A stretch of DNA of 64,000 bases from CAWBLP01 sp963789495 (GTDB lineage: Bacteria; Pseudomonadota; Alphaproteobacteria; Acetobacterales; Acetobacteraceae), in contig CAWBLP010000008.1 of NCBI GenBank assembly GCA_963789495.1, forward strand, positions 310,001-374,000, written 5' to 3'. Both the position numbers and the translations under genes were made by a program. Below, in pieces: positions 29,494 to 38,750 of this stretch. Below the pieces are notes generated by a model. It saw nothing but the letters and a program-made list of their open reading frames with translations. It ran no database searches and was not told the DNA's origin. The number at the start of each line of letters is the position of its first letter. The first letter of the stretch is position 1.

Positions 29494-31578
29494 TCAGCCT
29501 TCGATACGGGAGAAATCCGCGACACGATCCATGGTTACCCGGACCTGGTTAAGCACACGCAAACGATTACGCCGCAATTCCGGTTCGGGAGCATTGACAG
29601 TCACGCGATCGAAGAACGCATCCAGCGGCGCCCGCAGCTCGGCCAGCCCGGCCATGGCGTCGCTGAACGCTTCCTGATCCAGCAGGCGCAGTATCATGGG
29701 CAATCCCTGCAACACCTGATACAGATCAATCTCGGCCGGTTCGCGCAATAGATCGGGATCGGGCAGCGCGTCATGCGGCCCGTCCTTGCGGTCCTCGATC
29801 CGCAGGATATTGGCGGCCCGGCGATAGGCGGTCAGCAGGTTGGCGCCATCCTCCGAGCGCAGCAGCGCGCCGACCGCGTGGCGCGGGCCAGCAGCCGGGT
29901 GATGTCGTCGTCTGCGCCGTGCTGCCCGGGTGCTGCTTCCCGTTTGGCCGCGAACACCGCCGCCAGCACATCGTGGCGAGCGCCCTCGGCGCGTAGCTGC
30001 ACGCGCAGCCGGTCGGCCAGGAACTCCAGGATCTCGCGGGCCGGCGCCGGGTGCACGCCGCGATGATGGAACCCCTCGCCGGCCGCCTCGATCAGCGGCA
30101 GCAAGGGCAGCCGCAAGCCGTTCTCCCGAATGATGCGGATGATGCCGAGCGCGGCGCGGCGCAGTGCGTAGGGATCGCCCGAGCCGGTCGGCCGTTCACC
30201 GATCGCGAAGAAGCCCACCAGCTGGTCCAGCTTGTCGGCCAGCGCGACGGCGATCGACACCGGGTCGGACGGCACCGCATCGGTCGGCCCCTTCGGCGCG
30301 TAATGGTCGCGGATCGCATCGGCGACCTCGCGCGGCTCGCCATCGTGCAACGCGTAATAGCGGCCCATCACGCCTTGCAGTTCGGGAAACTCGCCCACCA
30401 TGCCGGTCACCAGGTCGGCCTTGGCGAGTTCCGCGGCACGTTCTGCGAGGGCGGGTCCCGCCTGCACGCGGGACGCAATGATTCCGGCCAGGCGCTTCAA
30501 GCGGGCCAACCGCTCGCCCTGGCTGCCGAGCCTGGCGTGGAAGGTGACGGTGTCGAGCGAGGGGATGCGGGATTCCAGCCGCGCCTTGCGGTCCAGGTCC
30601 CAGAAATGCCGCGCATCGGCGAAGCGCGCGCGCAAGCACCCGCTCATTGCCGGCAACGATCGCCGCGCCGCCATCCACGGCCTCGACATTGGCGACAAAG
30701 GCGAAGAACGGCGCCGCCTGCCCGTCCGGGGTACGCAGCGCGAAGTAGCGCTGGTTGACCCGCATGGAGACCTGCATGACCTCGGGCGGCAGGTCCATGT
30801 GCTGGTCAGCGATGCGGCCGCGCAGGGTGACGGGCCATTCCACCAGGCCGGTGACCTCGTCGAGCAGACCGGGATCGTCCACCACCATCAGATTGCGCTC
30901 GACGGCCAGCGCCTCGATCCCGTCGGCGATCGCCTGGCGCCGTTCGGCGGCGTCCGGCAACACGCGATGGGCGCGCAGCTTCGCCTGCCAGTCGTCGCAG
31001 CCGGTGACGCTGAAGCTGCCGGAGGCGAGGAAGCGGTGGCCCTCGGTCAGATCGGACGCCGCCAGAGCGTGGCCGTCATCGGCGCCATCGCGCAGGTCGA
31101 ACGGCACCACCGCGCCGTCCAGCAGACACGTGATGCGGCGCAGCGGACGGATCCAGGCAAAACCGCTGCTGCCGCCCCAGCGCATCGATTTCGGCCAGGG
31201 AAAGCGGCGCAGCAACGGCGGCAGGGCGGCGGCGATCAGGGCAGTCGCGGGTTCCGCACCGGACGCCTTCTCCAGCAGCCAGTAGTCGCCCTCCTGCCGA
31301 AGCTGCTCGCGGCTGGCCGCGTGCTTGCGCAGAAAGCCGGTGACCGCCTGCTCGGGCGCGCTGATCCGGGGGCCGCGCTCGGTGCTGCGGCTGGCGGCAA
31401 CCTCGGCCGCGACCTGGACAGAAAGCGCGATGCGACGCGGGCCATAGAAGCTGCGCAGCGCCGACGGCACGAGCGGGGCCAGCGCCTCGGTGATCAACCG
31501 GGCGAGATCCTCCGCCGCGCGGGCCTGCATGCGCGCCGGAATCTCCTCGCTGAAGAGTTCGAGAAAGAGTTCCGGCAT
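29494..31578 (-). pseudogene. glyS: Glycyl-tRNA synthetase beta subunit, two frameshifts
   Basis: Starts MPELFLELFSEEIPARMQ, the family signature. The long middle region and the C-terminal HD/anticodon-binding part (LRVQLRAEGARHDVLAAV) follow. Two shifts break it: an extra base at about 30636 (gtgcttgcgc for gtgctgcgc on the coding strand) and a missing base at about 29880. They compensate each other in length, giving about 694 residues when corrected. Together with GlyQ it charges tRNA-Gly and is essential, so these are almost certainly sequence errors. The glyQ gene normally next to it is not present; an orphan VapB gene lies upstream instead. Confidence 0.92.
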
Positions 31579-31598
31579 GCTGGGTCCTTAGCTGTTCC

Positions 31599-31847
31599 TT
31601 ATCCTGCCAATGCCTGGCGGGGGGCCGATGCGGCGCGATCGTTGGCGGCGGGGTCCGGCAGACCGGCGGCGATCTCCCGGGTGATCATCATGATCCGGTC
31701 ATGCCAATCGCGGCGGGCGCGTTCGCGCTCGAACCGCTCGCGCAGGGCGGTGGTGATCGCCCATTGCAGGCTTTCGCCGGTCAGAGCCACCAGGTCTGCT
31801 GCCAGACTGCAGGCGTCCTCTCCCTCGATCCGAAGTTCGTCACGCAT
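31599..31847 (-). CDS. vapB: VapB-family antitoxin (PSK-type), no toxin beside it
   Basis: 82 residues from ATG 31847 with GAGGAAA upstream. The pattern LRIEGEDACSLAADLVALTGES followed by ALRERFERERARR matches the Rv0623/PF07704 type of VapB antitoxin: a short DNA-binding N terminus and a basic helix. The last 20 residues are extra and Pro/Ala-rich. A VapC toxin gene would be expected directly after it on the same strand; glyS is there instead, 20 bases on. It may be an orphan relic or act as a small regulator. Confidence 0.75.
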   Translation of the reverse strand: MRDELRIEGEDACSLAADLVALTGESLQWAITTALRERFERERARRDWHDRIMMITREIAAGLPDPAANDRAASAPRQALAG

Positions 31848-31977
31848 GGCGTTTTCCTCGAGTTTCTGGGTTGCGGCGGCGTTCTAGGCTGCAACTCCGT
31901 CGCTGACCAGCCTGGGGCGGCTTTTTTGTCGCGAATCGGGCGGTGGAACGCCAAAAAACCCTGCGGGACGGTTCCGG

Positions 31978-32874
31978 TCAGTCGCCTTTGGATGGCAGAT
32001 CGATCCCGGTCAGCGCCTGCCAGACCCGAATAACGGTGGAATCATCCTTCGCGCCGTCACCATGCGCGGCGGCGGCCAGGAAAAGCTGATGCGCGGCGGA
32101 TGCCAGCGGTAGCGGAAAGGTGAGCGCGCGGGCCTGGTCCAGCACGATGCCCAGGTCCTTGACGAAGATGTTCACCGCCGACAGCGGCGTGTCGTCACCC
32201 TCCAGGATATGCGGCACGCGGTTCTGCCACATCCAGGAACTGCCGGCGGAGGAGGAGATCACTTCGAACAGCGTGCGCGGATCGGCCCCGGCCCGGATGC
32301 CCAGCGCCATCGCCTCGGCCGCGGTCGCGATGTGCACGCCGGCCAGCAGCTGGTTCACCATCTTCACCGTGCTGCCGATGCCCGCCTCGGCGCCCAGCTT
32401 CCAGACCTTGGTGGAGATCGCGTCGAGCACCGGCTGCGCCTTGGCGAAGGCGGCGTCGCTGCCGGACGCCATCACCGTCATGGTGCCGGCCTGCGCGCCG
32501 GTCCTGCCGCCGGAGACCGGCGCATCGAGCATCAGGAACCCCGCCTCGGTGATGCGCCTGTCCAGCGCACGCGCGGCCTCCGGCGCGACGGTGGCGGAGC
32601 ACAGGATCACCGCGCCGGGTGCGAGCTTCGCCAGGCAGCCATGCTCGCCGAACAGCACCTGCTCCGTCTGCGCCGCGTTGATGACGAACACCAGCACCGC
32701 CTCGGTATCCGGCGGCAGGGCGTCGGGCGAGACCACGGAAGCGGCGCCGGACGCGGCGAACTCCGCCCGCGCGCTCTCCCGGACATCACAGCCGATCACG
32801 GCATGACCCTTCTTGTGCAGGTTCAGGGCCGCGCCCATGCCCATGGTGCCCAGGCCGATCACGCCCACTTTCAT
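31978..32874 (-). CDS. ltnD: NAD(P)-dependent 2-hydroxyacid dehydrogenase, L-threonate dehydrogenase-like
   Basis: 298 residues, full length for the 3-hydroxyisobutyrate dehydrogenase family. The dinucleotide site GLGTMGMG is at 7-14, the substrate motif DAPVSGG at 117-123 and the catalytic lysine at 171 in KMVNQLLAG. The segment after it (VHIATAAEAMALG) and the SSWMWQNR helix are typical of LtnD, which oxidises L-threonate at C2. The DenD-like gene at 40.5 kb supports four-carbon acid sugar metabolism, although the kinase and decarboxylase partners (OtnK, OtnC) are not in view. Confidence 0.8.
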   Translation of the reverse strand: MKVGVIGLGTMGMGAALNLHKKGHAVIGCDVRESARAEFAASGAASVVSPDALPPDTEAVLVFVINAAQTEQVLFGEHGCLAKLAPGAVILCSATVAPEAARALDRRITEAGFLMLDAPVSGGRTGAQAGTMTVMASGSDAAFAKAQPVLDAISTKVWKLGAEAGIGSTVKMVNQLLAGVHIATAAEAMALGIRAGADPRTLFEVISSSAGSSWMWQNRVPHILEGDDTPLSAVNIFVKDLGIVLDQARALTFPLPLASAAHQLFLAAAAHGDGAKDDSTVIRVWQALTGIDLPSKGD

Positions 32875-33005
32875 GCCTTGCGTCCTTTCCTAATCGAACG
32901 GTGGCAACCGGCCTCCGCATTCGTTATCCGCCCCTCACGCACAGCGCGGCTCCATGCTGTCATGAAGGGATCGTGCCGACCGTGACGAGGCGCCACAGTG
33001 CAGCG

Positions 33006-34154
33006 TCATTGCGGTGCCGGCGCCGGCGCGCCTGAGACAAGCTGCCAGTCGCCCGCCCCGATCATCTTCTCATAAGTTGCGATGCGAGCCATCCAGCCTG
33101 GTAGGAAGACCGACAGCGCCGACGACCTGTCGACCAGGCTCTGGTAGCCGTTCCGCCGCTGCTGCAGGTAGCGCGCCGTCCAGGCATGCTCGTCCACGCC
33201 TTGCGCCGGGCTGCCCGACATCGCCTCACTGGTCTGACGCGTCAGTCGTTCAGCCGTCCCGCTGCCCTGCTGCACGATCGTGTCGAACAGGATCGCGATG
33301 CTCAGCGGCAGCTTCACACCATTCCGTTCGGCCAGTTTCAGCGCCGGGTCCAGGAACCGCTGATCGATGATGGCATCCTCGATCGGGCGCATGGACGGTT
33401 CCTCGAACACCGCGCGCAGCGTGCCGGCGAATGCATCGTCCGTGGCCAGAGACGCATCCTGCCGGTCCAGCCGGTCGAGGAACGGCGCCACCTGATCACT
33501 TAGCCTGCCGCCCTTGTCTACATAGGCATGCAGCACCAGCGCCAATGACTGGCCGCGCAGCGACCACAGCCCGTAGCCGATATCGCGCCCGCCGCGGAAA
33601 AATCCGCCTTCCCTTTGGCGGAGCAGCGTACGGATCGAGCGCGCCTGGTCCAGGGTCAGCAGCGCCTGGCGCGCAGCGGTGCGCACTGCCTCGTTCGGGT
33701 CGTTGCGCAGGTTCGCAGCAACCTGCGCGCCGGCCTGGTCCTTCTGCAACGCGATCAGCTTCAGCGCGAGATCGGCCTGCCCGAACGCGGCGAACATCGC
33801 GTAACCGAACTCACGTTCCGCCGGCTTCTCGGACGCGACATAGTGCAGGAACCGGTCCAGCGCCTGGGTCTGTTGCAGCCGCGCCTTGTCGCTGGACTCG
33901 CGCTCCAGCCGCAGCAGCTCGCGCTGCCTGTCGGCCTCTTTCAGCTGCAGCTCGTTCTCATTGAAGAAATGCGTCGCCATCAGCCCGGCGAGCCCGAGCA
34001 CGACGCTGGAGAACAACGTGCTGAAAGGCCCGACCTTGTCCCAAAAATCCTTGCCGGAGGGGCGTTGGACGACGGCTTCGCGAAGTTCCGCCACCTCCCG
34101 CCGCAGCACCGCCATCGGGTCGACCGCATCGGGCCCGGTGGCGTTATCGCCCAT
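33006..34154 (-). CDS. Membrane-anchored coiled-coil/HEAT protein with GH46-like C terminus
   Basis: 382 residues from ATG 34154, which overlaps the end of the iminopeptidase gene by 11 bases. A short N-terminal helix is followed by one membrane segment (about 43-65, FSTLFSSVVLGLAGLMATHFF), then a charged coiled coil (about 65-95). Next is a HEAT-like helical repeat region (AANLRNDPNEAVRTAARQALL). The C-terminal ~180 residues resemble chitosanase/GH46-type lysozyme-fold proteins (GYGLWSLRGQSLALVLHAYVD; LPLSIAILFDTIVQQGSG). No function is recognised with certainty. Orientation of the domain across the membrane cannot be told. Confidence 0.6.
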   Translation of the reverse strand: MGDNATGPDAVDPMAVLRREVAELREAVVQRPSGKDFWDKVGPFSTLFSSVVLGLAGLMATHFFNENELQLKEADRQRELLRLERESSDKARLQQTQALDRFLHYVASEKPAEREFGYAMFAAFGQADLALKLIALQKDQAGAQVAANLRNDPNEAVRTAARQALLTLDQARSIRTLLRQREGGFFRGGRDIGYGLWSLRGQSLALVLHAYVDKGGRLSDQVAPFLDRLDRQDASLATDDAFAGTLRAVFEEPSMRPIEDAIIDQRFLDPALKLAERNGVKLPLSIAILFDTIVQQGSGTAERLTRQTSEAMSGSPAQGVDEHAWTARYLQQRRNGYQSLVDRSSALSVFLPGWMARIATYEKMIGAGDWQLVSGAPAPAPQ

Positions 34155-35094
34155 GCCGGCAGCGATCCACCGCCGCGACCAGTGCGCGGCGGATCCCGGG
34201 CTCCAGCGCAGAATGACCGGCATCCGGCACAATCGACAGGCGCGCGCTCGGCCAGGCGGCCGCCAGGTCGAAGGCGGTGGTGGCCGGGCAGATCATGTCG
34301 TAACGGCCCTGCACGATCTCGGCCGGAACGTCGCCGATGCTGTCCATATGCGCCAGCAGCCCGCCGGGCGGCAGGAACAGGTCATTGGCGAAATAATGCG
34401 CCTCGATCCGCGCCAGCCCCAGCGCGGTGCGATCCTGCGCGAACGACGTCACGGTTTCCGGACTTGGCAGCAGCGTGCTGCACGATCCTTCGTAGACCGA
34501 CCAGGCCCGAGCCGCCGGCAGATGCACCGCCGGGTCGGGACTGGTCAACCGGCGCAGATAGCCGCCGAGGATGTCGCCGCGCTCCTCCGGCGGCAGAAAA
34601 CCGACGAAATTGGCGTGCGCGTCGGGAAACACGCGGGCGATGCCGTGCAGGAACCAGTCCACCTCTGCGGGACGACCCAGAAACACGCCGCGCAGCACGC
34701 AGCCGGAGACCCGATCCGGATGCGCCTGGGCGTAGGCGAGCGCCAGCGTCGAGCCCCAGGAGCCACCAAACAGCAGCCAGCGTTGCAGACCGAGATGGCG
34801 ACGCAGCAGCTCGATATCGGCGACCAGGTCCGGTGTCGAGTTGTTGTCCAGCCCGCCGAGGGGACGCGATCTGCCAGCGCCGCGCTGGTCGAAGATGATG
34901 ACGCGCCAGAAATCCGGATCGAAGAATCGCCGATGCACCGCGCCGGCGCCGGCGCCCGGACCGCCATGCAGGAACAGCGCCGGCCGACCGCGTGGATTGC
35001 CGACCTGCTCCCAGTACATGACATGGCCGTTGGACAGCGGCAGGTAGCCGGTCTCGAACGGGCCGATCTCGGGATAGAGGTCACCACGTGGCAT
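34144..35094 (-). CDS. pip: Proline iminopeptidase
   Basis: 316 residues from ATG at 35094, the usual length; a longer upstream reading lacks family similarity. Alpha/beta hydrolase of the S33 family: oxyanion motif HGGPG (43-47), nucleophile S112 in GGSWGS, then D in GRYDMICP and H in DAGHS. It removes N-terminal proline from peptides in the cytoplasm. Its stop overlaps the start of the next minus-strand gene, so the two are probably coupled. Confidence 0.93.
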   Translation of the reverse strand: MPRGDLYPEIGPFETGYLPLSNGHVMYWEQVGNPRGRPALFLHGGPGAGAGAVHRRFFDPDFWRVIIFDQRGAGRSRPLGGLDNNSTPDLVADIELLRRHLGLQRWLLFGGSWGSTLALAYAQAHPDRVSGCVLRGVFLGRPAEVDWFLHGIARVFPDAHANFVGFLPPEERGDILGGYLRRLTSPDPAVHLPAARAWSVYEGSCSTLLPSPETVTSFAQDRTALGLARIEAHYFANDLFLPPGGLLAHMDSIGDVPAEIVQGRYDMICPATTAFDLAAAWPSARLSIVPDAGHSALEPGIRRALVAAVDRCRHGR

Positions 35095-35219
35095 GACGAA
35101 GCATCGTATAAGGGCCAGAGCCGGGACGGAACAGCCATCACATGCGCACACCCGGACTTGTCCCGTCGGACCATACTGACCGGGATGCGCGCGTCCTTCA
35201 CTCCCACGGGGCATATCGC

Positions 35220-35582
35220 ATGCAAAGACTTTGGATCGGCCTGGGTTCGCTGGCCGGGCTGACCGCCGTGGCAATGGCCGCGCTGGCCGCACACGGACTG
35301 GAAACGCTCGGCGCCGCCCGCCTCGGCATGGTGCGCAGCGGCGTGCAGATGCAGGGCTGGCACGCCTTGGCCCTGCTGGCCTGCGGATTGTGGGCGCCAC
35401 GCGGTGGACGCCTCGCCGATGCCGCGGGTGCGGCGTTCCTGCTCGGCCTGCTGCTGTTCTGCGGCGCCGTCTACGCCCTGGCGCTGGGCGGCCTGCCGAC
35501 CGGCGGGCTCGCCCCGATCGGCGGCACGCTGCTGATGATCGGCTGGGCGTTGCTGGGATTTTCGGTGTTTCGGACGCGATGA
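35220..35582 (+). CDS. DUF423 family small membrane protein
   Basis: 120 residues from ATG 35220, the normal length. Four hydrophobic segments, with the family pattern AALAAHGLE near the first loop and LPTGGLAPIGGTLLMIGWALL near the end. Function of the family is unknown. Its stop overlaps the start of the methyltransferase gene as ATGA, so they form a two-gene unit. Confidence 0.88.
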   Translation: MQRLWIGLGSLAGLTAVAMAALAAHGLETLGAARLGMVRSGVQMQGWHALALLACGLWAPRGGRLADAAGAAFLLGLLLFCGAVYALALGGLPTGGLAPIGGTLLMIGWALLGFSVFRTR

Positions 35583-36517
35583 TCCAGGCCGGCTATCTCG
35601 CCGCCGAGGGGTTCGAAGCACCGCTCGCCGAGGAACTCGCGCGGCGCGGGGCGGCGGTGGACGCGTGGCACGGCCGGCTGGCGCTGTCGCCCGACCCGCC
35701 GGTGCCGGCCGCCTGGTCGCTCGATACCTGGACCGCGCCGCAATCGCTGCCGGTGGCCTCGGTGAAGCAGGCGGCCGACGCGCTGCGCGGCATGCAGCGC
35801 AACTGGGCTGCGTACCCGGCGGCGCATTTTCGGCGCATGGCGCTGATCGAGCAGCATCTGCCGCCGGTGAAGGCCCTGAAGCTGGTGTTTCCGGCCCTGC
35901 CCCCGTCCTCGCATCTCGGTAGCTGGACGCTGCTCGCACCAGACCACCTGCTGGCCAGCCCGACCAAGACCAGCCCGTTCCCGAACGGCGCCTGCCGCTT
36001 CGAGGAGGACCGCAGCGGCCCGCCCAGCCGCGCTTATCTTAAATTATGGGAAGCCTGCACCCGGCTCGGCGCCTGGCCGCAGCCCGGCGAAACCTGCATC
36101 GACCTCGGTGCGGCGCCGGGCGGCTGGAGCTGGGCGCTGGCGCGGCTGGGCGCCCGGGTGATCGCGGTGGACAAGGCGCCGCTCGACCCGGCGGTGGCGG
36201 CGATGCTGAACGTGGAAATGCGCCGGGACAGCGCGTTCGGCCTGGCGCCGGAGCCGGTGGACTGGCTGTTCAGCGACGTGGTGGCCTATCCCGACCGGCT
36301 GCTGGCCCTGGTCCAGCGCTGGCGGGATGCCGGCGCCGCGCGGCATATCGTCTGCACCATCAAGTTCCAGGGCGCCACCGACCACGCCGCCGCGGAGGCG
36401 TTCGCCGCGATCGAGGGCGCGCGCGTGCTGCACCTGTTCCACAACAAGCATGAGCTGACCTTCCTGTGGTCGGCCGATCAGCTCCGGAACAACCCCGCCG
36501 TCGCAGCCGGCGCATAG
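35579..36517 (+). CDS. RlmM-like 2'-O-ribose RNA methyltransferase
   Basis: 312 residues from ATG 35579. The C-terminal half is an FtsJ/RrmJ fold: SAM loop CIDLGAAPGGWSW, catalytic lysine in SRAYLKLWEA, aspartate in WLFSDVVAYPD and second lysine in CTIKFQG. The N-terminal part resembles the THUMP-like portion of RlmM, which methylates C2498 of 23S rRNA; it is shorter here. The last 40 bases overlap the 3' end of the convergent ThDP enzyme gene. Confidence 0.82.
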   Translation: MIQAGYLAAEGFEAPLAEELARRGAAVDAWHGRLALSPDPPVPAAWSLDTWTAPQSLPVASVKQAADALRGMQRNWAAYPAAHFRRMALIEQHLPPVKALKLVFPALPPSSHLGSWTLLAPDHLLASPTKTSPFPNGACRFEEDRSGPPSRAYLKLWEACTRLGAWPQPGETCIDLGAAPGGWSWALARLGARVIAVDKAPLDPAVAAMLNVEMRRDSAFGLAPEPVDWLFSDVVAYPDRLLALVQRWRDAGAARHIVCTIKFQGATDHAAAEAFAAIEGARVLHLFHNKHELTFLWSADQLRNNPAVAAGA

Positions 36518-38268
36518 CCGGGCGCCACGCGCACATCCACCACCGCCACGCCGCCGGCCTCCACCACCGCGATCGCCTCGGCGAACACCGAGGCCAAATC
36601 GGCGGACTCGGTGACCGGGCCGAACCCGCTGGCGCCCTGCGCCTGCGCCATCTGCGCCAGGTCGATCTCCGGATCGGCAATGCGCTGGCCGATCCAGCGA
36701 TTCTCCACCGGCCGGTTGCGCATCCGCGCCACCCGCTCCTGATGCAGCTCGTCGTTGAAGAACGAACGGTTATTGGCGACCACCAGCAGCAGCGGAATGT
36801 TGTAGTGCACTGCGGTCCATAGCGCGGTCACGCCCATCATGAAGTCACCGTCGCCACAGACCGAGACCGGCAACCTGCCGCTGCTCCTCAAGGCCAGCGC
36901 GGCACCGACCGAGATGCCTGGTCCGGCGCCAATCCCGGCCCCACCATCGCCGCCGATATAGTCGAGCGGCGCGCGGAACGGCCACAGCGCGGCATTCCAG
37001 GACAGCGAGACATGCAGCAGTGACGCCGGCCGCTCGCCGACTGCCTGCCGCAAGGTCTGGATCATGCGCGGCACGGCGATCGGGCCGGCTGCGTCGGCAA
37101 TCTCAGGAACCGGCTCGCGATCCCGGCGCGGCGGGCCGGAGGGAAGCTTCGTCAGCAGCGCGGCCACCGTCGCGTCCGGATCAGCGGCGAGGAACAGATC
37201 CACCGGCGGCAGCGCCTGATGGTCCATGCTCCAGCCATTGTGGAGCTGATGATCGTGCGACACCGCGATCACGCGAGCGGCGGGCGACAGGCTGCCGGTG
37301 GCGGATTTCAGCGTGCCGCCCAGATCGACCCAGTCGAGCGCCAGCACGACATCCGCGTCGGCCAGCGCGGCGGCGGCGGCCTGGTCCGGGAAGGTGGCGG
37401 GCGCGCCGGCATGCAGCGGATGATCGGTGGGAAACGCCGCGGCGAGTTTCAGGTCGGTCAGCACGCGCGCGCCGAACGCTTCGGCGAGGGCTACGCGATT
37501 GGCCCAGTGGTCGTCCTGATGGGAGAGCCGGCCAAACAGGATCACCGGATGGCGCGCCGCGCGCAGCAGGGCGGCGGCCTGCGTGACCAGCGCCGGGTCC
37601 GGCAGTGCCGGTGCGACCGGCGGCACGAACCGAGCCGGCTCGATCGGCGGCAGCGGCTCGGTCAGCGGCGCCTCCTGCATGCCGGCGTCCAGATTGATGT
37701 AGACCGGGCCGCAGGGCGGCGTGGTCGCCAGCCACGCGGCGCGCAGCAGCGATTCACGGGCGGCCTCGGCGGAGGCCGGCTGGTCGTCCCATTTCGTGTA
37801 TGGCCGCACCAGCGCGCCCTGGTCGCGCGCGGTGTGGATCCAGTCGATCCAGGGGCGGCGCTTCGGCGCGTCGACCGGACCCGTGGCACCGAGCACCAGG
37901 ATTGGCAGGCGGTCGCACCAGGCGTTGAACAGCGCCATGGTGGCGTGCATCAGCCCGACATTGGAATGCACCGCAGCGGCCATCGGCTTGCCGGTGACCT
38001 TGGCGTAGCCGTGGGCGATCGCGACGGCGTGCTCCTCATGCAGGCATAGCAGCATCTGTGGCGTGCGATTGCCCAGATGGTTCACCAGGCTGTCATGCAG
38101 GCCGCGATAGCTGGCGCCGGGATTGAGCGCGATGAAGGGGATTTCCAGGGCGCGCAGGGTCTCGGCCACGATGTCGCTGCCGAACAGGGCGTTGCCGGCG
38201 GGCAGGCCGACGGGCTGCTCGATCGGGGCGGTGGACCGGTCGGCAAGCGGCGGAACGGGATCGGGCAT
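36478..38268 (-). CDS. Thiamine-diphosphate-dependent enzyme, acetolactate synthase/benzoylformate decarboxylase type
   Basis: 596 residues from ATG 38268 with GGAGGAG seven bases upstream. PYR domain with the activating glutamate at about residue 78 (LHEEHAV), middle domain, and PP domain with the motif GDGDFMMGV ... NN. A second, more canonical ThDP enzyme than the one at 2-3.6 kb. Substrate not assignable. Convergent with and overlapping the RlmM-like gene by 40 bases. Confidence 0.85.
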   Translation of the reverse strand: MPDPVPPLADRSTAPIEQPVGLPAGNALFGSDIVAETLRALEIPFIALNPGASYRGLHDSLVNHLGNRTPQMLLCLHEEHAVAIAHGYAKVTGKPMAAAVHSNVGLMHATMALFNAWCDRLPILVLGATGPVDAPKRRPWIDWIHTARDQGALVRPYTKWDDQPASAEAARESLLRAAWLATTPPCGPVYINLDAGMQEAPLTEPLPPIEPARFVPPVAPALPDPALVTQAAALLRAARHPVILFGRLSHQDDHWANRVALAEAFGARVLTDLKLAAAFPTDHPLHAGAPATFPDQAAAAALADADVVLALDWVDLGGTLKSATGSLSPAARVIAVSHDHQLHNGWSMDHQALPPVDLFLAADPDATVAALLTKLPSGPPRRDREPVPEIADAAGPIAVPRMIQTLRQAVGERPASLLHVSLSWNAALWPFRAPLDYIGGDGGAGIGAGPGISVGAALALRSSGRLPVSVCGDGDFMMGVTALWTAVHYNIPLLLVVANNRSFFNDELHQERVARMRNRPVENRWIGQRIADPEIDLAQMAQAQGASGFGPVTESADLASVFAEAIAVVEAGGVAVVDVRVAPGYAPAATAGLFRS

Positions 38269-38750
38269 CGGGACTCCTCCTCGGCGCGAATCCTCATCGG
38301 CTCTGCGAGGGCCGTTGCGGCGAACGCTATCGCCAGAACGGCACGCGCGCCAGATCGGCAGGCCCGACCGGACAGAGGCGGCGGGCAGCCGACGCGAGGA
38401 CGCCAATGGTCCGGCGCGAACGCCCCTGGTCCGGCGCGAACCGCAGCGCAGCAAGAATTTTTCAGCACGGAGGAAGTGCGAGGGCCACAGAGGGCCACGG
38501 AGTCGGTGATGACGCCACGGCCGTGGTGCGATCCCCGACTCCGTGGTCCTCTGTGGCCCTCGCACTTCCTCCGTGTTGAAAGCCTTTCCTTAGCCGCGGT
38601 TCGTACCAAACCGGGCAAGTGTTCCCGAGCCACCGCCAAAAGCGACAGCCCTGGCCGGCCGGACGATCCGGCGCAAGTGCCGATCCAACGCAAGTTGCCG
38701 GAACCGCGCAATGGCCTCAGGCTGCCCCAAATCACAGGGAAACCCGCGCC
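38269..38750. other. Intergenic region holding a long inverted repeat
   Basis: 482 bases between two divergent enzyme genes. It contains a 15-bp direct repeat (tggtccggcgcgaac at about 38407 and 38427) and the 46-bp-arm inverted repeat at 38460-38581. No coding frame looks real. Confidence 0.6.
38460..38581. repeat. Near-perfect inverted repeat with 46-bp arms
   Basis: Arms 38461-38506 and 38535-38580 match at 44 of 46 positions, extendable by one pair outward. The 28-base loop contains the smaller palindrome ccacggccgtgg. Each arm includes cacagagg and cggaggaagtgcg stretches. It could fold as a long hairpin in RNA from either strand or be a miniature mobile element. No target duplication is evident. 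Confidence 0.85.
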
